This document shows positions 5,950 through 6,554 of a stretch of 6,554 nucleotides of DNA, piece after piece (position 1 is the stretch's first letter; every line of letters begins with the position of its first letter). The notes under the pieces are model-generated. The model was given only the letters and a program-made list of their open reading frames with translations, was not told where the DNA came from and searched no databases. The DNA lies in assembly GCF_020216885.1 (NCBI RefSeq), contig NZ_JAIWON010000156.1, forward strand, positions 1 to 6,554. Reading direction: 5' to 3'. The stretch comes from Zymomonas sp. (GTDB lineage: Bacteria > Pseudomonadota > Alphaproteobacteria > Sphingomonadales > Sphingomonadaceae). Made by a program: the position numbers and the translations under genes.

Positions 5950-6351
5950 ATGGCGCAAGTAGATATAATGATTGGCGGGCGTAATTATCAGCTAGCCTGC
6001 CGCGATGGTGATGAAAACCGCCTTCGCTTTCTTGCTGATATTGTCGATAAAGAAGTCGCAAAGGTCAGCGAACAACTCCATATAGCTGGCGATATCAGAC
6101 GTTTAATGCTGGCCTCTTTGTTGCTGGCCGATCAAAATGAAGACATCAAAAGCGAAGCCAGCGCTGCAGAATCCCAAAATCAACAGCTCCAGCAACAAAA
6201 AGATCAACTGACAGAAAGCCTGAAACTTTGTCAGGACAAACTGAAAATGGAACAAGAAGAAAAAGAGCGATTGGCCATTTTGATCGAAGACTATGCAGAA
6301 AGAATGGAAAATATCGTAAATCGCCTTGATGATGAGGCTCAAGCATCCTAA
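5950..6351 (+). CDS. zapA: Cell division protein ZapA
   Basis: Cytosolic FtsZ-associated protein that helps bundle FtsZ filaments at mid-cell. The 133 residues show both parts of the family. The N-terminal globular domain has the pattern V-x-I-x-I-G-G-x-x-Y-x-L-x-C (residues 4-17), then a charged patch and RLRFLADIVDKEV (24-36), and a helix ending in RRLMLASLLLADQ (50-62). A long coiled coil follows, from about 65 to 127, rich in Q, K and E with regular leucines, which in the family drives dimer and tetramer formation. The coiled-coil tail makes it somewhat longer than the roughly 110-residue E. coli protein. The ATG is placed by AGGA at 5939-5942. The 6S RNA that follows within a few bases is the same neighbour as in E. 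coli, which supports the assignment. Confidence 0.92.
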   Translation: MAQVDIMIGGRNYQLACRDGDENRLRFLADIVDKEVAKVSEQLHIAGDIRRLMLASLLLADQNEDIKSEASAAESQNQQLQQQKDQLTESLKLCQDKLKMEQEEKERLAILIEDYAERMENIVNRLDDEAQAS

Positions 6352-6354
6352 ATA
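6326..6354 (+). promoter_or_regulatory. Possible promoter for 6S RNA at the end of zapA
   Basis: TTGATG (6326-6331, four of six) is followed after 17 bp by TAAATA (6349-6354, three of six), overlapping the zapA stop codon. It would start transcripts near 6361, close to the 5' side of the 6S closing stem. The -10 match is poor, and 6S RNA may instead be processed from a zapA co-transcript. Confidence 0.3.
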
Positions 6355-6355
6355 A

Positions 6356-6527
6356 GCAGGCGGTGGTTCTGCGCGGTGCGCGCTCTAGCAATTATCCCTG
6401 AGGCTATAAATACATCCAAGGGAGCTGTCCCTGTTCGAATCTTGGTTCGATGCATACGGCGCCCACCTGACGTTTGGGCGTCAGTGGATATTCAAGCAAA
6501 CGGCCTGGCAGCGGTTCCACCACTTTC
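6356..6527 (+). ncRNA. ssrS: 6S RNA, alphaproteobacterial type
   Basis: 6S RNA mimics an open promoter and binds the housekeeping RNA polymerase holoenzyme, lowering transcription at many promoters in slow growth. The region directly after zapA is non-coding and can form one long rod. A closing stem pairs GGTGG (6362-6366) with CCACC (6517-6521), and CTGC (6369-6372) with GCAG (6508-6511). A 3'-side hairpin pairs CCAC plus TGACG (6463-6466, 6468-6472) with CGTCAGTGG (6479-6487), with one bulged C. Apical hairpins are possible at 6419-6423/6428-6432 and 6416-6420/6441-6445. Position after zapA and this rod layout fit the family. The ends are estimated by pairing, to within about 10 nt. A run of six T closes the window at 6549-6554, but I see no strong hairpin before it. 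Confidence 0.82.
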
Positions 6528-6554
6528 ATCTCTTGAGTAATAGATCGCTTTTTT

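Noticed and set aside
6528..6554. Intrinsic terminator for 6S RNA at the right edge
   Set aside because: There is a run of six T, but the only hairpin before it is 4 bp (6528-6531 with 6542-6545) and the window ends inside the T run.

Overview
This window reads as ordinary chromosome of an ethanol-producing alphaproteobacterium, most likely Zymomonas mobilis or a very close relative. I base this on memory, with no search. The order tkt-gap-pgk matches the Z. mobilis gap operon, and the DNA before gap closely matches what I remember of the Z. mobilis gap promoter. The far end (zapA followed by 6S RNA) is a linkage seen widely in proteobacteria. The genes have moderate base composition, with AT-rich gaps between them.

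Left part, minus strand, transcribed right to left: transketolase (tkt, 4661-2670), glyceraldehyde-3-phosphate dehydrogenase (gap, 2620-1607), phosphoglycerate kinase (pgk, 1385-192), then a strong intrinsic terminator (163-131). Beyond it, at the window edge, is an 11-copy array of a 7-bp unit. GAPDH and PGK catalyse consecutive steps of the lower Entner-Doudoroff/glycolytic route, and transketolase supplies or removes glyceraldehyde 3-phosphate through the pentose phosphate pathway. A perfect TATAAT lies in the 49-bp tkt-gap gap, so gap-pgk probably has its own promoter. A 12-bp bulged hairpin after gap and a structured leader before pgk could let the two genes be expressed at different levels from one message.

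Right part, plus strand, divergent from tkt: a short coiled-coil protein of unknown function (4876-5154), an NTF2/SnoaL-fold protein of unknown substrate (5365-5757), the cell-division protein ZapA (5950-6351), and immediately after it a 6S RNA (about 6356-6527). ZapA promotes FtsZ-ring bundling; 6S RNA binds the housekeeping RNA polymerase holoenzyme. The gaps here hold several perfect inverted repeats. One places the zapA ribosome-binding site in a stem.

I found no mobile element, CRISPR array, tRNA, prophage or defence gene, and no evidence of an undescribed multi-gene system. What deserves a second look is mostly RNA-level and repeat-level: the 7-bp array, the intercistronic structures of the gap operon, and the hairpins before zapA.
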